From NCBI GenBank assembly GCA_018333785.1, contig JAGXSU010000132.1, positions 1 through 54,316 on the forward strand: DNA of 54,316 nt, given 5' to 3'. Below the pieces are notes generated by a model that saw only the letters and a list, made by a program, of their open reading frames with translations, was not told the DNA's origin and did no database searches. Source of the DNA: Methylomicrobium sp. (GTDB lineage Bacteria; Pseudomonadota; Gammaproteobacteria; Methylococcales; Methylomonadaceae). Positions 15,955 through 24,485 of the stretch are shown here, one piece after another; position 1 is the stretch's first letter, and every line of letters starts with the position of its first letter. The translations under genes were made by a program, and so were the position numbers.

Positions 15955-17046
15955 ATGATGAAAAACAGAGTATTGCTTTTGTTGCTTGCGTATCTGATCG
16001 CTTTTTCGACTATCAGTTTGGGAAGTCAGTTGACTGTTCCAGTGCCCATTGACTATGAGCTGGTTCGCAAACTCTTAATAAATCAGCTTTATACAGGAAA
16101 GGACAAGACGGCACATCTTTGGAAAGATAACCAGGGCTGCAGTCTGTTTGATTTATCTGATCCAAAGATAGAGGGCCAAAACGGTTTGGTCAGGATTTTG
16201 AACGTTGTTCATGCCCGTTTCGGAACAGGATTAGGCGGGCAATGCATGACGCTTTTGGAATGGAACGGCCGATTGGAAACCTTTCAGCAACCGGTTCTGG
16301 AAGAAGGCGGAACGATTTTGAAATTTCCGGTCATCAGAGCCAATGCCTATGATCAACAAGGGCATGCGCTCAAAATCGATAGAATGCAGGACCTCATCAA
16401 GCGTTTTGCTGAGCCGAGATTGGCTGCAGTTAAAATCGATTTAAGAGAATCCCGTCAACAAATTGAATCATCATTAGCTGCGCTCACAACTGAGCAGAAC
16501 AAAGCGCAGATGCAGCGATTGCTGGACACGTTGCGGTTCAGTGAAGCTAAAGCCGATAAATCAGGACTCTTGGTCAAAATTGAATTTGATGCGCCTTCTC
16601 AAGGACAGTTGGCATCTGCTAAGTCGACCGCAGCGTTCACAGCCGATGAGATGCGTTCCTGGCAGGCAGCCTGGCAACAGTGGGAGCTGTTTTTGACCGA
16701 AGCGATAGGACGGGCCGCGGGCGACACTCAATCGCAGCAACTTCGGGCTGATTTGCAAGGTATCTTGACGGAAGCGCGAGGTGCTTTTCAGCGTGGTTTG
16801 CAATCGAATGATGTCAATGGGAAAGATCCGGTACGCACCTTTTTTTTAACGACATGGGATAAATTGGCGCCGGTTTTACGGCGTGTTGCCAATGAAGTGC
16901 CGGGTGCTGAGGGTTTGCGTTACCTTACTTTTATTGCGGCTACCGATGTGTTGTATCAAATCGAAACGATCAGTGGACCACTTGGATTGACAGTGTCCTC
17001 GGACGGATTAAGGCAGTTGGGACGATTGTTAATCAGGCCTCGGTAA
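15955..17046 (+). CDS. Secreted protein of unknown function
   Basis: 363 residues, family not recognised. A clear signal peptide (MKNRVLLLLLAYLIAFSTI) predicts export to the periplasm or outer membrane. The mature part has two Cys (NQGCSLFD and GGQCMTL) that may form a disulfide, an Arg/Gln-rich helical middle with likely coiled-coil character (about 160-205), and a C-terminal helical region ending in RQLGRLLIRPR. Two ATG codons are adjacent (15955 and 15958); an AGG lies a few bases upstream, which fits the second slightly better. Its end overlaps the end of the convergent protease gene by 18 bp. Nothing shows an enzymatic role. Confidence 0.7.
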   Translation: MMKNRVLLLLLAYLIAFSTISLGSQLTVPVPIDYELVRKLLINQLYTGKDKTAHLWKDNQGCSLFDLSDPKIEGQNGLVRILNVVHARFGTGLGGQCMTLLEWNGRLETFQQPVLEEGGTILKFPVIRANAYDQQGHALKIDRMQDLIKRFAEPRLAAVKIDLRESRQQIESSLAALTTEQNKAQMQRLLDTLRFSEAKADKSGLLVKIEFDAPSQGQLASAKSTAAFTADEMRSWQAAWQQWELFLTEAIGRAAGDTQSQQLRADLQGILTEARGAFQRGLQSNDVNGKDPVRTFFLTTWDKLAPVLRRVANEVPGAEGLRYLTFIAATDVLYQIETISGPLGLTVSSDGLRQLGRLLIRPR

Positions 17047-17781
17047 GGTTGTTGATTTTAGCGTGATTTGATTTTTAGCATCATCAAACATCAGTTGAAA
17101 ACGCCCTAAAAAACTCATGCCCAGCAGGCCGCTGTTTTGCAATTTATCATCTGCTATAAAGCTCACCTCAACGTCTTTTGCTGATGCATTTCCAACGGTG
17201 ACAGATTTGAGAGTGCCATGCAGGGTTTCAATTCTTCCGTTGGCGGTTTCACTGATTCCGGATTGCAAATTATGGTCGTTAAATCCCAGTTTGGCTTGAA
17301 ATGTGGCAGGTAACACGATGGCCGTTGCGCCCGTATCAACGAGTAACGATAGATTGATTTTAGCGCCATTAGGCCCTGATAATTCAGTCTGAACCATATG
17401 GTGATAGCCATTGCGTGTTGTTTTGACCTTAGCATCGGTAATTGTATCGGGGGGCTCGGTCACAACTGGCTTCGAATGATCATAGCGTTTGACGCTCATG
17501 ATGATGATTTTTTCGATAGTGCCCTGGCTGTTTGACAACTGCACGAAGTTATAATCAACAAGCAGGTGTTTCAGCTGTTCTTCAATTGAACCGGTTACTT
17601 TGATTGGCGGTGAAGACTGAATGAGGTCAGTGTTCTTGATGGTTATATTATGATCGCGGCTTAATGCTTCAAGTTGATTTTTCAGATTATCCGCGCGTGT
17701 TTCGGCTTGTCCGCTCAGCGATAGGCTGAGCAGGACAAAAAACGATAACAAAGCAAAAATGAAGCAAGTTCTTTTGGGCAT
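17029..17781 (-). CDS. Retropepsin-like (clan AA) periplasmic aspartic protease
   Basis: 250 residues with an N-terminal signal peptide. The C-terminal domain (about 120-250) is a single-lobe aspartic protease of the retropepsin-like type: the catalytic motif is LLVDTGATAIVLP, and the flap-distal ILG-like motif reads LLGMSFLGRF. Such enzymes are active as dimers. The N-terminal half (about 30-105) resembles a small secretin/STN-like domain (SSPPIKVTGSIEEQLKHLL), an unusual partner. Targets are unknown. It overlaps the convergent secreted gene tail-to-tail. Confidence 0.8.
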   Translation of the reverse strand: MPKRTCFIFALLSFFVLLSLSLSGQAETRADNLKNQLEALSRDHNITIKNTDLIQSSPPIKVTGSIEEQLKHLLVDYNFVQLSNSQGTIEKIIIMSVKRYDHSKPVVTEPPDTITDAKVKTTRNGYHHMVQTELSGPNGAKINLSLLVDTGATAIVLPATFQAKLGFNDHNLQSGISETANGRIETLHGTLKSVTVGNASAKDVEVSFIADDKLQNSGLLGMSFLGRFQLMFDDAKNQITLKSTTLPRPD

Positions 17782-17818
17782 AGGTAAAGCACTGTTTTAT
17801 CGATTAACTGTTTGCCTG

Positions 17819-18010
17819 TTATGGCGAGTGTAACCGTAAACGAGTTTGAAGAGAATGTTTACTGACCGCATTTTCTTTTTTTACGGTTAACAATTTATTG
17901 CGATCTTGTTTAAAAAGTTTGGGATTCATATTCAACCACTCAATATGGTTGTAAAGCGGCAAATCATCTAAATGTTCATAATCTATGTCGAAACAGTCAT
18001 TTTCAGTCAT
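17819..18010 (-). CDS. Small hypothetical protein
   Basis: 63 codons, not recognised. The N terminus is acidic (MTENDCFDIDYEHLDDLP) and the C terminus is basic. A good ribosome-binding site (GGGGA, about 9 bp before the ATG) supports translation. It lies 37 bp upstream of the protease gene on the same strand and could be co-transcribed with it. No membrane segment or known domain is seen. Confidence 0.5.
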   Translation of the reverse strand: MTENDCFDIDYEHLDDLPLYNHIEWLNMNPKLFKQDRNKLLTVKKENAVSKHSLQTRLRLHSP

Positions 18011-18129
18011 AACAGATCCCCGTCATAATGCGTTGAATTAATCAGGTGTTAACCTGACTGAAAACTTATCGCAGATTTGCAGTGTTTGCCTGATTAAACC
18101 TTCATTGTGCTAGGCGCGTCTCAGAATTT

Positions 18130-18735
18130 TTAATTGGTTTTCATCAGTCCGTCCAGTGTCAGGCTGCAGCTGGGGACGAAACCGGCCATAAAAAATGCCA
18201 CCTCGGGTTGGGTCGATTCATTGAGTTGTCTGCTCAGCTGGGCGGCCGCCAGTTCGAATTCCGGATTGCCGGCTTTTAATTCGGCCTGACATTTAAGGTA
18301 GGCCGAAATTTTATCGGCGGCTTTGATGATCTGTGCGTGCTCCTCGGGAAGTTTGTCGTGTTGAATCAGTTGTTCAAAATCTTCTCTTAAACGCTCGGGC
18401 AACAAATTCAAGAGTTCCAGTTCCGCTTGTTTTTCAATCTGTTTGTAGGCCTGGTTGATGGCAGTTGAATGGTATTTGATCGGCGTGGGTAAATCGCCGG
18501 TAATGACTTCAGTCACATCGTGGTACAACGCGGCGGCAGCGATGGCGTTAGCGTCCACAGAACCTTCGAAATAGCGGTTTTTTATCAAGGCCAGCGTGTG
18601 GGCGATAACAGATACTTCCCAGCTGTGCTCCATGACATTTTCTTCATGGGCATTACGTTTTAATCCCCAGCGCTTGATCCAGCGAAGTCGTGACAAATAG
18701 GCATAAAAGGTACAGGTAATGGTTGATTCTTTCAT
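18130..18735 (-). CDS. yfbR: HD-domain 5'-deoxynucleotidase (YfbR-like)
   Basis: Predicted dNMP 5'-nucleotidase of nucleotide salvage. The 201-residue protein follows E. coli YfbR closely from its start (the LSRLRWIKRWGLKRN segment) to its end. Metal ligands of the HD domain are present: the His in VMEHSWEV, the HD pair in ALYHDVTEVITGDLPTP and the Asp in KAADKISAYLKC. The frame opens at 18792, but the ATG at 18735 matches the family start and is preferred; neither has a strong ribosome-binding site. It is divergent from the GTPase gene. Confidence 0.88.
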   Translation of the reverse strand: MKESTITCTFYAYLSRLRWIKRWGLKRNAHEENVMEHSWEVSVIAHTLALIKNRYFEGSVDANAIAAAALYHDVTEVITGDLPTPIKYHSTAINQAYKQIEKQAELELLNLLPERLREDFEQLIQHDKLPEEHAQIIKAADKISAYLKCQAELKAGNPEFELAAAQLSRQLNESTQPEVAFFMAGFVPSCSLTLDGLMKTN

Positions 18736-18832
18736 GGTGTTAAAAAGTGTTATCGATTCGTTGATACAAGATACTTGATAGAATGACTCCATTCTATTGT
18801 GTAATAGTCAACATTAACAGAGCGCAAATCTT

Positions 18833-19756
18833 ATGCTTATTCAGTGGTACCCCGGTCATATGCACAAGGCCGGCAAAGAAATCAAAGAGATTCTGCCGCA
18901 AGTCGATGTCATTATTGAAATTCTTGATGCACGTATTCCTTTCAGTAGCCAAAACCCCATGCTCACTCAGTTGCGGGGTAATAAACCCTGTATCAAGGTG
19001 TTCAGCAAAAGTGATTTGGCCGATCCCGAGCTAACCCAGCAATGGCAGCATTACCTGGAGCAGGAGCAAGGCGTCAAGACGCTGGCCTTGTCCATCCTTC
19101 ATCCTGAAAAAGCCAGGCAGATTCCGGAGCTTTGTAATAAGTTGATGGCGGGCAAGGCAGAAAGCGGGCGTTTAATCACGGTCATGATTATGGGGATACC
19201 GAATGTCGGCAAATCCACGTTGATCAACATGCTGGCCGGTAAAGCCATTGCCAAAACCGGAGACGAGCCAGCCATTACGCGGATGCAGCAGCGTATCAAT
19301 ATTGGTAATAACATTGTTTTATTGGATACGCCTGGCGTGTTGTGGCCTAATGTGGAAAATAAAAACAGCGGGTATCGATTGGCTCTGACGGGTGCCATTA
19401 AAGATACGGCTATCAGTCATGATCAAATTGCATTCTTTGCGGCCGATTATTTTCTTAAACACTATCCTGACGCATTAAAAGCACGCTACTCAATTGAGCC
19501 GTTACCATCGACTGATCACGCATTGCTCAATGAAATCGGCAGACGTCGAGGTTGCCTGCGCTCGGGCGGTGTGGTTGAGCTGGACAAGGCGGCAAAAATA
19601 TTGATCAACGAGTTGCGTTCCGGTCTGTTAGGCAAGTTCACTCTGGAGACACCCGCTATGATGGAAGCTGAGCTGACTGAGTTGGTTGCAATACGAGAGG
19701 AAAAAGAGGCCAAGAAAAAAGCCAGAAAAGAAAAATGGAAAGGCGGGCACGGATAG
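18833..19756 (+). CDS. rbgA: Ribosome biogenesis GTPase (RbgA/YlqF)
   Basis: 307-residue circularly permuted GTPase acting in late assembly of the 50S subunit. The family-typical start IQWYPGHMHKA is followed by the motifs in permuted order: G4 SKSDL (about 61-65), G1 GIPNVGKSTLIN (about 121-132), G3 DTPGV (about 164). The C-terminal RNA-binding domain ends in a Lys-rich tail (KEAKKKARKEKWKGGHG). Length fits the family. An R2 repeat begins just after the stop. Confidence 0.9.
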   Translation: MLIQWYPGHMHKAGKEIKEILPQVDVIIEILDARIPFSSQNPMLTQLRGNKPCIKVFSKSDLADPELTQQWQHYLEQEQGVKTLALSILHPEKARQIPELCNKLMAGKAESGRLITVMIMGIPNVGKSTLINMLAGKAIAKTGDEPAITRMQQRINIGNNIVLLDTPGVLWPNVENKNSGYRLALTGAIKDTAISHDQIAFFAADYFLKHYPDALKARYSIEPLPSTDHALLNEIGRRRGCLRSGGVVELDKAAKILINELRSGLLGKFTLETPAMMEAELTELVAIREEKEAKKKARKEKWKGGHG

Positions 19757-19771
19757 CCGTAAAGCCGTCAT

Positions 19772-19848
19772 GGATGGGTCTACGGCGTTCCTCGCAAGGA
19801 TTACGCCAACCCTCAAAGCTACATTAAAAGTTCAAATTGGGAATTGCT
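19772..19848 (+). repeat. Intergenic repeat, family R2, copy 1
   Basis: About 77 bp homologous in the same orientation to 35973-36055. Shared blocks are CGGCGTTCCTCGCAAGG, CCAACCCTCAAAG, TAAAAG and CTGGGAATT-like ends. The left arm, which forms a long hairpin in the other copy, is mostly missing here. It lies directly after rbgA. Confidence 0.75.
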
Positions 19849-19944
19849 GTATGTTGAAGCGATCCCCCATCAGGACAAACGCATTTAAATAATCAATATA
19901 TCAATATGTTATCTGGTTGCTTAGAACGCATAGTCAATTTGGTT

Positions 19945-20290
19945 TAACTTGTGGAGCCCCTCCCTGGGTCCCGTTAGGCCGCGCCGAGCACTGGCGATTT
20001 TGCCGAGAATAGCCCGCTAGGGGAGCGGCAGGGATGCCGCTCGTTTTCGAAGGGCTAGGGATTGCCCTTCCGAAAACCCTCGGCAAAATCGTCAGCGCGC
20101 AGGATGCAGCGGCCTGCGGGTGTCTTTTCTTTTGGATACTTTTCTTTGGACAAGCAAAGACAAAATCGGCGGGAACGATTTTGAACAGCTTTAGCTGACC
20201 CGAAGGGCGAAACCCAGGGATGGGTTTCGTAGCAGTATCGCGGCTGTCGGTCCGCGAACCGACTCCACATAAGCGTCGCGATAGCGACAC
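19945..20290. repeat. Complex nested palindromic element
   Basis: A 13-bp perfect inverted repeat (CGATTTTGCCGAG at 19995-20007 with its complement at 20079-20091) encloses two hairpins. One has an 8-bp stem GAGCGGCA/TGCCGCTC with loop GGGA (20023-20042); the other is an imperfect stem around TTTTCG-AAGGGC / GCCCTT-CCGAAAA (20043-20077). A third hairpin follows (CAAAATCG/CGATTTTG, 20161-20183), after a pyrimidine-rich stretch with TTTTCTTTGGACAAGCAAAG. Similar GC-rich intergenic elements are known from other proteobacteria (recollection, not checked). It could act as a terminator between rbgA and selO. Confidence 0.65.
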
Positions 20291-20507
20291 AAAGCTCTTT
20301 TTAGGTTTCAAATAAACCGAATCTTATAGTTAATCCGGGAAAAGAAATATTTTAACTATTTGATTTTCTATATTGTTTTAATGCGTTTGCCATGGATCCC
20401 CCATCTGTTCTGAAGGTTCGGCTTTAATGAGTGGAATCGATGTGATAGCCGCCTTTTTTGCAGCTATCAAAAGGATAGGCTGATTCTGCCGGAAGGTCTG
20501 TTAAGGT

Positions 20508-22115
20508 TCAGGAACTGCAAGATAACATCGAGCATCCGGGTTTCCGTCTTGCCCAGTCGGGGCGTTTAACGGCAAAGTGTTCTTTACCCGGTTGTTCATC
20601 GTAAGGATGACGCATCAAGTCCAGTAACTCGTGAATCATCGCGAAATCGCCTTCTTCGGCCTTGTCTATGGCCTGCTGGGCCAGATAATTACGCAGCACA
20701 TACTTGGGGTTAACCGCATTCATAGTTATGCGCCGCTGCTCATCTTCCAGATCGTCTTTTTGCAGGCGTTTGCGGTAATTCATAAGCCAGCGGGTCAGTC
20801 TGGAGCGATAGCCCGCTGTCAATTGCTCAGGAAGATAAAAAGCTTCCATTAACGTGTTGATGTCGTTTTCCGGTTCTGAATTTGGGTTTTTGCTGATCAG
20901 CGCCAGTTTACGGTAGAAAATGCTCATGTCTGTTTCAATGGCTTTGAGCAGATCAAATAATTCCAGGCAGAGATCATCATCCGTTTGCTGATCATACGCA
21001 ATCAGCCCAAGTTTCTGCGCCACCATAGTTTGCCAGCTGGTTTCGAAGCGTTCCCGGTAACTGGACAGTGCTTCCTGAAGCGGTTCGACTTCTTCAATCA
21101 AAGAATATATGGCATTTCCCAGTTGGCCCAAATTCCAAAAGGCAATTTGCGGCTGATTGCCGAATCGGTAGCGGCGCTCTTCCGAATCGGTGGTATTGGG
21201 TGTCCAGTCTGGGTCATAGTTATCAATCCAGCCATAAGGGCCATAGTCAATGGTTAATCCCAATATCGACATGTTGTCGGTATTCATAACGCCATGGACA
21301 AAACCAACGCGCTGCCAATGAACTATAAGATCGGCAGTGCTTAAACAGACTTCTTTAAACCAGGCGATGTAAGTGTCTCTGCCAGGCTCGCCCAGATGGG
21401 GAAAGTCCGTTCTTATGGTGTAATCCACCAGTTGTTTTAACAGTTCAATTTCTCGGCGGGCGGCAAAAATTTGAAAATGCCCGAAACGCGTAAACGAGGG
21501 GGCCACGCGACATACGACAGCGCCGGGTTCGGGTTTGGGATTGCCGTTATAAAACATGTCTCTGACTACAGTGTCTCCCGTTAACAGTAGCGATAATGCC
21601 CGGGTTGTCGGTATGCCCAGGTGGTGCATCGCTTCACTGCATAAAAACTCACGCACGGAAGAGCGCAATACGGCCAGGCCGTCTGCATTGCGGGAATAGG
21701 GCGTGGGACCTGCGCCTTTAAGTTGCAGCGTCAGGCGTTCACCGCGATGATTGATCACATCGCCCAGATAAATTGCCCGACCGTCGCCTAATTGTCCCGC
21801 CCAGTTTCCGAACTGGTGTCCTCCGTAACAGGTTGCATGCGGATCCATGCCGGGTGTCAGCCGATTGCCTGAAAACACTTGCGTAAAATCTTCCGATAAG
21901 GGCAGTTGTTCGGATAAATTTAATAATTCTGCCACCTCTTGGGCATGGGCAACGTAGAGAGGCTTTGCCGTTTTGACAGGCTGAACTCTCGAGTAGCAAG
22001 CGCTTAGTACTTGTCTTCTGGTATTTAGTGGCTCAGGGTCAGCGGGAAGTTCTCTTAAAAACCGGTTATCGAAGACCAGCTCATCTAAATGAGCAATTTT
22101 TCTTAAGGGGGACAT
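20508..22115 (-). CDS. selO: SelO/YdiU protein adenylyltransferase (pseudokinase AMPylator)
   Basis: 535-residue member of the SelO family, pseudokinases that transfer AMP to protein hydroxyl groups and act in redox stress in E. coli. Characteristic stretches are visible: CYGGHQFGNWAGQLGDGRA, LQLKGAGPTPYSRNADGLAVLRSS and the metal-binding segment GVMNTDNMSILGLTIDYGPYG. The C terminus ends in GCSMLSCSS; the conserved C-terminal Cys, selenocysteine in some eukaryotes, is coded as Cys here. Length and both termini fit the bacterial family, so the gene looks intact. Three DnaA-box-like sequences lie about 330 bp upstream. Confidence 0.92.
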   Translation of the reverse strand: MSPLRKIAHLDELVFDNRFLRELPADPEPLNTRRQVLSACYSRVQPVKTAKPLYVAHAQEVAELLNLSEQLPLSEDFTQVFSGNRLTPGMDPHATCYGGHQFGNWAGQLGDGRAIYLGDVINHRGERLTLQLKGAGPTPYSRNADGLAVLRSSVREFLCSEAMHHLGIPTTRALSLLLTGDTVVRDMFYNGNPKPEPGAVVCRVAPSFTRFGHFQIFAARREIELLKQLVDYTIRTDFPHLGEPGRDTYIAWFKEVCLSTADLIVHWQRVGFVHGVMNTDNMSILGLTIDYGPYGWIDNYDPDWTPNTTDSEERRYRFGNQPQIAFWNLGQLGNAIYSLIEEVEPLQEALSSYRERFETSWQTMVAQKLGLIAYDQQTDDDLCLELFDLLKAIETDMSIFYRKLALISKNPNSEPENDINTLMEAFYLPEQLTAGYRSRLTRWLMNYRKRLQKDDLEDEQRRITMNAVNPKYVLRNYLAQQAIDKAEEGDFAMIHELLDLMRHPYDEQPGKEHFAVKRPDWARRKPGCSMLSCSS

Positions 22116-22433
22116 AAGCGGATGAGGTTTGTTGAAGTCAAAAACATTAATCTATTTTGTGAATTTATTTGTCAAGTATTATTTTGTTTGATCGGCTTGA
22201 TTTTTGAATTAAAAAAAGTCTTGTTGCAAACTAATTTGATCTTTAAAACCTGACTTTATGCACATTGTCAATTACTGTGAAATAACGCTGGGATAGTGCG
22301 GCTCAGTGCCGGAATGGAATGCTGGTTGGTATTTCAAGTTATTGATATAAATAGAATTATTGTTATTGTCTAAAAAATGGACAATTTAACAAAACTGTAA
22401 CAATGACGGGAGTCAGACGGAGTCATTATCATG

Positions 22434-22468
22434 ATATCCACAAAGTTATCCACAGCTTTTGTGGGTAA
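22434..22468. promoter_or_regulatory. Cluster of three DnaA-box-like 9-mers
   Basis: A perfect consensus DnaA box, TTATCCACA (22446-22454, plus strand), is flanked by ATATCCACA (22434-22442, one mismatch) and, on the other strand, TTACCCACA (22460-22468, one mismatch). Spacing is tight and the surroundings are A-T rich. Known replication-initiation genes are absent from the window, so this may be a DnaA-regulated or titrating site rather than oriC. Confidence 0.45.
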
Positions 22469-22616
22469 CTGAAATTGTTTAACTGCGGCATGCACTTAGC
22501 TCAATTATGTGAAATGAGTCTAAAAAAAGGGGCTAAGTATTTGCTGAATTGAGTGATCAAAACACCGTTTTTGGCTAGGCGAAAAACTCATTTAATCGGC
22601 CTTTTGGGCAGGATTG

Positions 22617-22647
22617 TTCAGGAAGTGCTAAAAAAACACTTCCTGAA
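22617..22647 (-). terminator. Hairpin terminator after glgA
   Basis: An 11-bp perfect stem (TTCAGGAAGTG with CACTTCCTGAA) and a 9-base loop lie about 25 bp downstream of the glgA stop on the minus strand. The T-tract is weak, so efficiency is uncertain. Confidence 0.5.
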
Positions 22648-22672
22648 TTGAGTCGCAGTCTGAAAAAACAGA

Positions 22673-24106
22673 TTACAGGTGATGATACAAACTCAGGTAT
22701 TGTTGAGCGCTTTTTTTCCAGGAATAATCTCTTTCCATTCCGTTGACTTGTAATTCACGCCAGCTCTTGGGTAGGCTGTAAATAATCAGTGCCCGTTTGA
22801 TGGCTTCCATTAACGCTCCAGGCGTCGCATCGTTAAATACAAAGCCGGTTGCGGTTTTGCTTCTAAGCGTATCCGGTAAGGTATCATCGACTGTGTCGGC
22901 TAATCCCCCGGTTTTACGAACGATAGGGATTGTTCCGTAACGCTGGCTGTAGATTTGGTTGAGTCCACAGGGCTCAAATCGGGATGGCATCAGGAAGATG
23001 TCTGCCCCGGCTTCGATTTGATGGGAAAGCGCTTCGTCATAACCGATGTTGATCGATATTTTTTCAGGATACAAATCGGCAAAATTATAAAGCCGCTGTT
23101 CGTAGCTCTTATTGCCGCTGCCCAACAATACAAATTGCAGAGGCAACTTCATCATTTCTGGCAGACAGTCAAGAACCAGGTCAATCCCCTTTTGTTCAAC
23201 CAGACGGCTGATAAGTCCAAAAACAGGTATTTTTTTATCAACAGGCAACGACAAAGTGGTTTGCAGGGCTGTTTTGTTCAGTACTTTTTTATGCAGGTCT
23301 TTGATGCTGTAGGGTTCGGCTATTAATGAGTCAGTCGCCGGATCCCAGTGGTCCGTATCTATGCCGTTAGTGATGCCGCATAAAAAATCGTTTCGATGAC
23401 TCAGCAGTCCTTCCAGACCATAACCAAAATCCGGTGTTTGTATTTCCTGCGCATAAGTGGGGCTTACTGTCGTTATTCGGTCTGAGTAAACCAGTCCGCC
23501 CTTAAGAAAAGACAGCATGCCGTGAAACTCTATTCCGTCCGGATTCCACAACTGGCCGGGTAAGTTCAGATAAGAATAGGTCGCACTGGGAAATAGGCCT
23601 TGATAGGCCATATTGTGGATGGTAAACACGGTTGCCGGGCGGCTGTATTCCAGCGCTAACAAGGCCGGTACCAAACCGCTTTGCCAGTCGTTACAATGGA
23701 CGATGTCAGGTTTCCAGTTTAGGTAGCCCCGGTTCATTGCAATTTCAACGGCTATGCGGCAAAAGAGTGCAAAACGTTCGGCTATATCAGGCCAGGCATT
23801 ACCGTATTCATCGTGATAAGGATTGCCGGGGTGATCAAACAGTTCCGGGCAATCCACCAGCCAGACAATAACTGCGCTGCCGGGAAGGCGTGTTTCGAGG
23901 ATGTTGACATCCGTGTTATTGACCCGAAGTGTGCATCTGAACTGAATGTTTTCCGGTCTGTTTAGGGCCTGATAATTGGGCATGATAATGCGAATATCCT
24001 GCCCCAATTCCAATAAAGACTTGGGTAGACTGCCGGAAACGTCAGCCAGTCCACCGGTTTTGATCAATGGATGCGCTTCGCTCGTGACAAACAATATTTT
24101 TTTCAT
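22673..24106 (-). CDS. glgA: Glycogen synthase (ADP-glucose type, GT5)
   Basis: Transfers glucose from ADP-glucose to the non-reducing end of an alpha-1,4-glucan. The 477-residue GT-B protein begins MKKILFVTSEAHP and carries the N-terminal ADP-glucose motif KTGGLADVSGSLP. The C-terminal domain shows GLISRLVEQKGIDL and the EPCGLNQIYSQRYG and TGGLADTV motifs of the family. The open frame extends upstream to 24166, but the family start is the ATG at 24106. It works with GlgC (26751-28025) and GlgB (24486-26675). It lies 379 bp downstream of glgB on the same strand and probably has its own promoter. Confidence 0.93.
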   Translation of the reverse strand: MKKILFVTSEAHPLIKTGGLADVSGSLPKSLLELGQDIRIIMPNYQALNRPENIQFRCTLRVNNTDVNILETRLPGSAVIVWLVDCPELFDHPGNPYHDEYGNAWPDIAERFALFCRIAVEIAMNRGYLNWKPDIVHCNDWQSGLVPALLALEYSRPATVFTIHNMAYQGLFPSATYSYLNLPGQLWNPDGIEFHGMLSFLKGGLVYSDRITTVSPTYAQEIQTPDFGYGLEGLLSHRNDFLCGITNGIDTDHWDPATDSLIAEPYSIKDLHKKVLNKTALQTTLSLPVDKKIPVFGLISRLVEQKGIDLVLDCLPEMMKLPLQFVLLGSGNKSYEQRLYNFADLYPEKISINIGYDEALSHQIEAGADIFLMPSRFEPCGLNQIYSQRYGTIPIVRKTGGLADTVDDTLPDTLRSKTATGFVFNDATPGALMEAIKRALIIYSLPKSWRELQVNGMERDYSWKKSAQQYLSLYHHL

Positions 24107-24485
24107 AATCCGGATTTGTTTTTTAGGGTGTTTTAGGTCATTGAAAATGCCAATATCCTTATCCAATACCGTTGCAGGGTATTAAAAACAAGCTGCTAAA
24201 GCAAGCCAACTATGATTTTCAAATAAATCAAAAAGATCTCTTAAATTACACAAACATTCGTGGTTTTGTCGTTAAGTCTGGTTTTGTATTAATCCCCAAC
24301 ATCCGGACAAGGAATGTCAGAGCCAGGGTCTGAATTTACTGTGCGTCAAATCCGGCGCCCGATATTTTTTCTCGTAGAGATGAAATATCAGGGCTTAACG
24401 CCGTATTTTGATCTGCTTTACCCGATAACATTACGAGCCTAAATGCCAGTAAAACGGGTTTATGTTCGATATTTTCCCCTGCGCG
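24107..24485. other. Intergenic region between glgB and glgA
   Basis: About 380 bp without a supported gene. It should contain the glgB transcript end and a glgA promoter, but no convincing hairpin or promoter pair was found by eye. Confidence 0.35.

Larger units (their letters stand above)
19757..20507. other. 751-bp intergenic region made largely of repeats
   Basis: No gene is supported here. It holds R2 repeat copy 1 (19772-19848) and the large nested palindromic element at 19945-20290. Open frames on the minus strand (19934-20311) are by-products of the GC-rich repeat: they have no ribosome-binding site and low-complexity composition. Confidence 0.6.
22116..22672. other. 557-bp A-T-rich intergenic region
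   Basis: Spacer between the selO start and the glgA stop. It contains A-T-rich tracts, the DnaA-box-like cluster (22434-22468) and the glgA-proximal hairpin (22617-22647). No open frame of interest. Confidence 0.5.

Noticed and set aside
19934-20311. A 125-codon open frame on the minus strand
   Set aside because: It lies wholly in a palindromic repeat, is low complexity and basic, and has no ribosome-binding site.
22116-22672. Chromosomal origin of replication
   Set aside because: Only three DnaA-like boxes are present and no dnaA, dnaN, gyrB or mnmG gene is nearby; kept only as a DnaA-site cluster.
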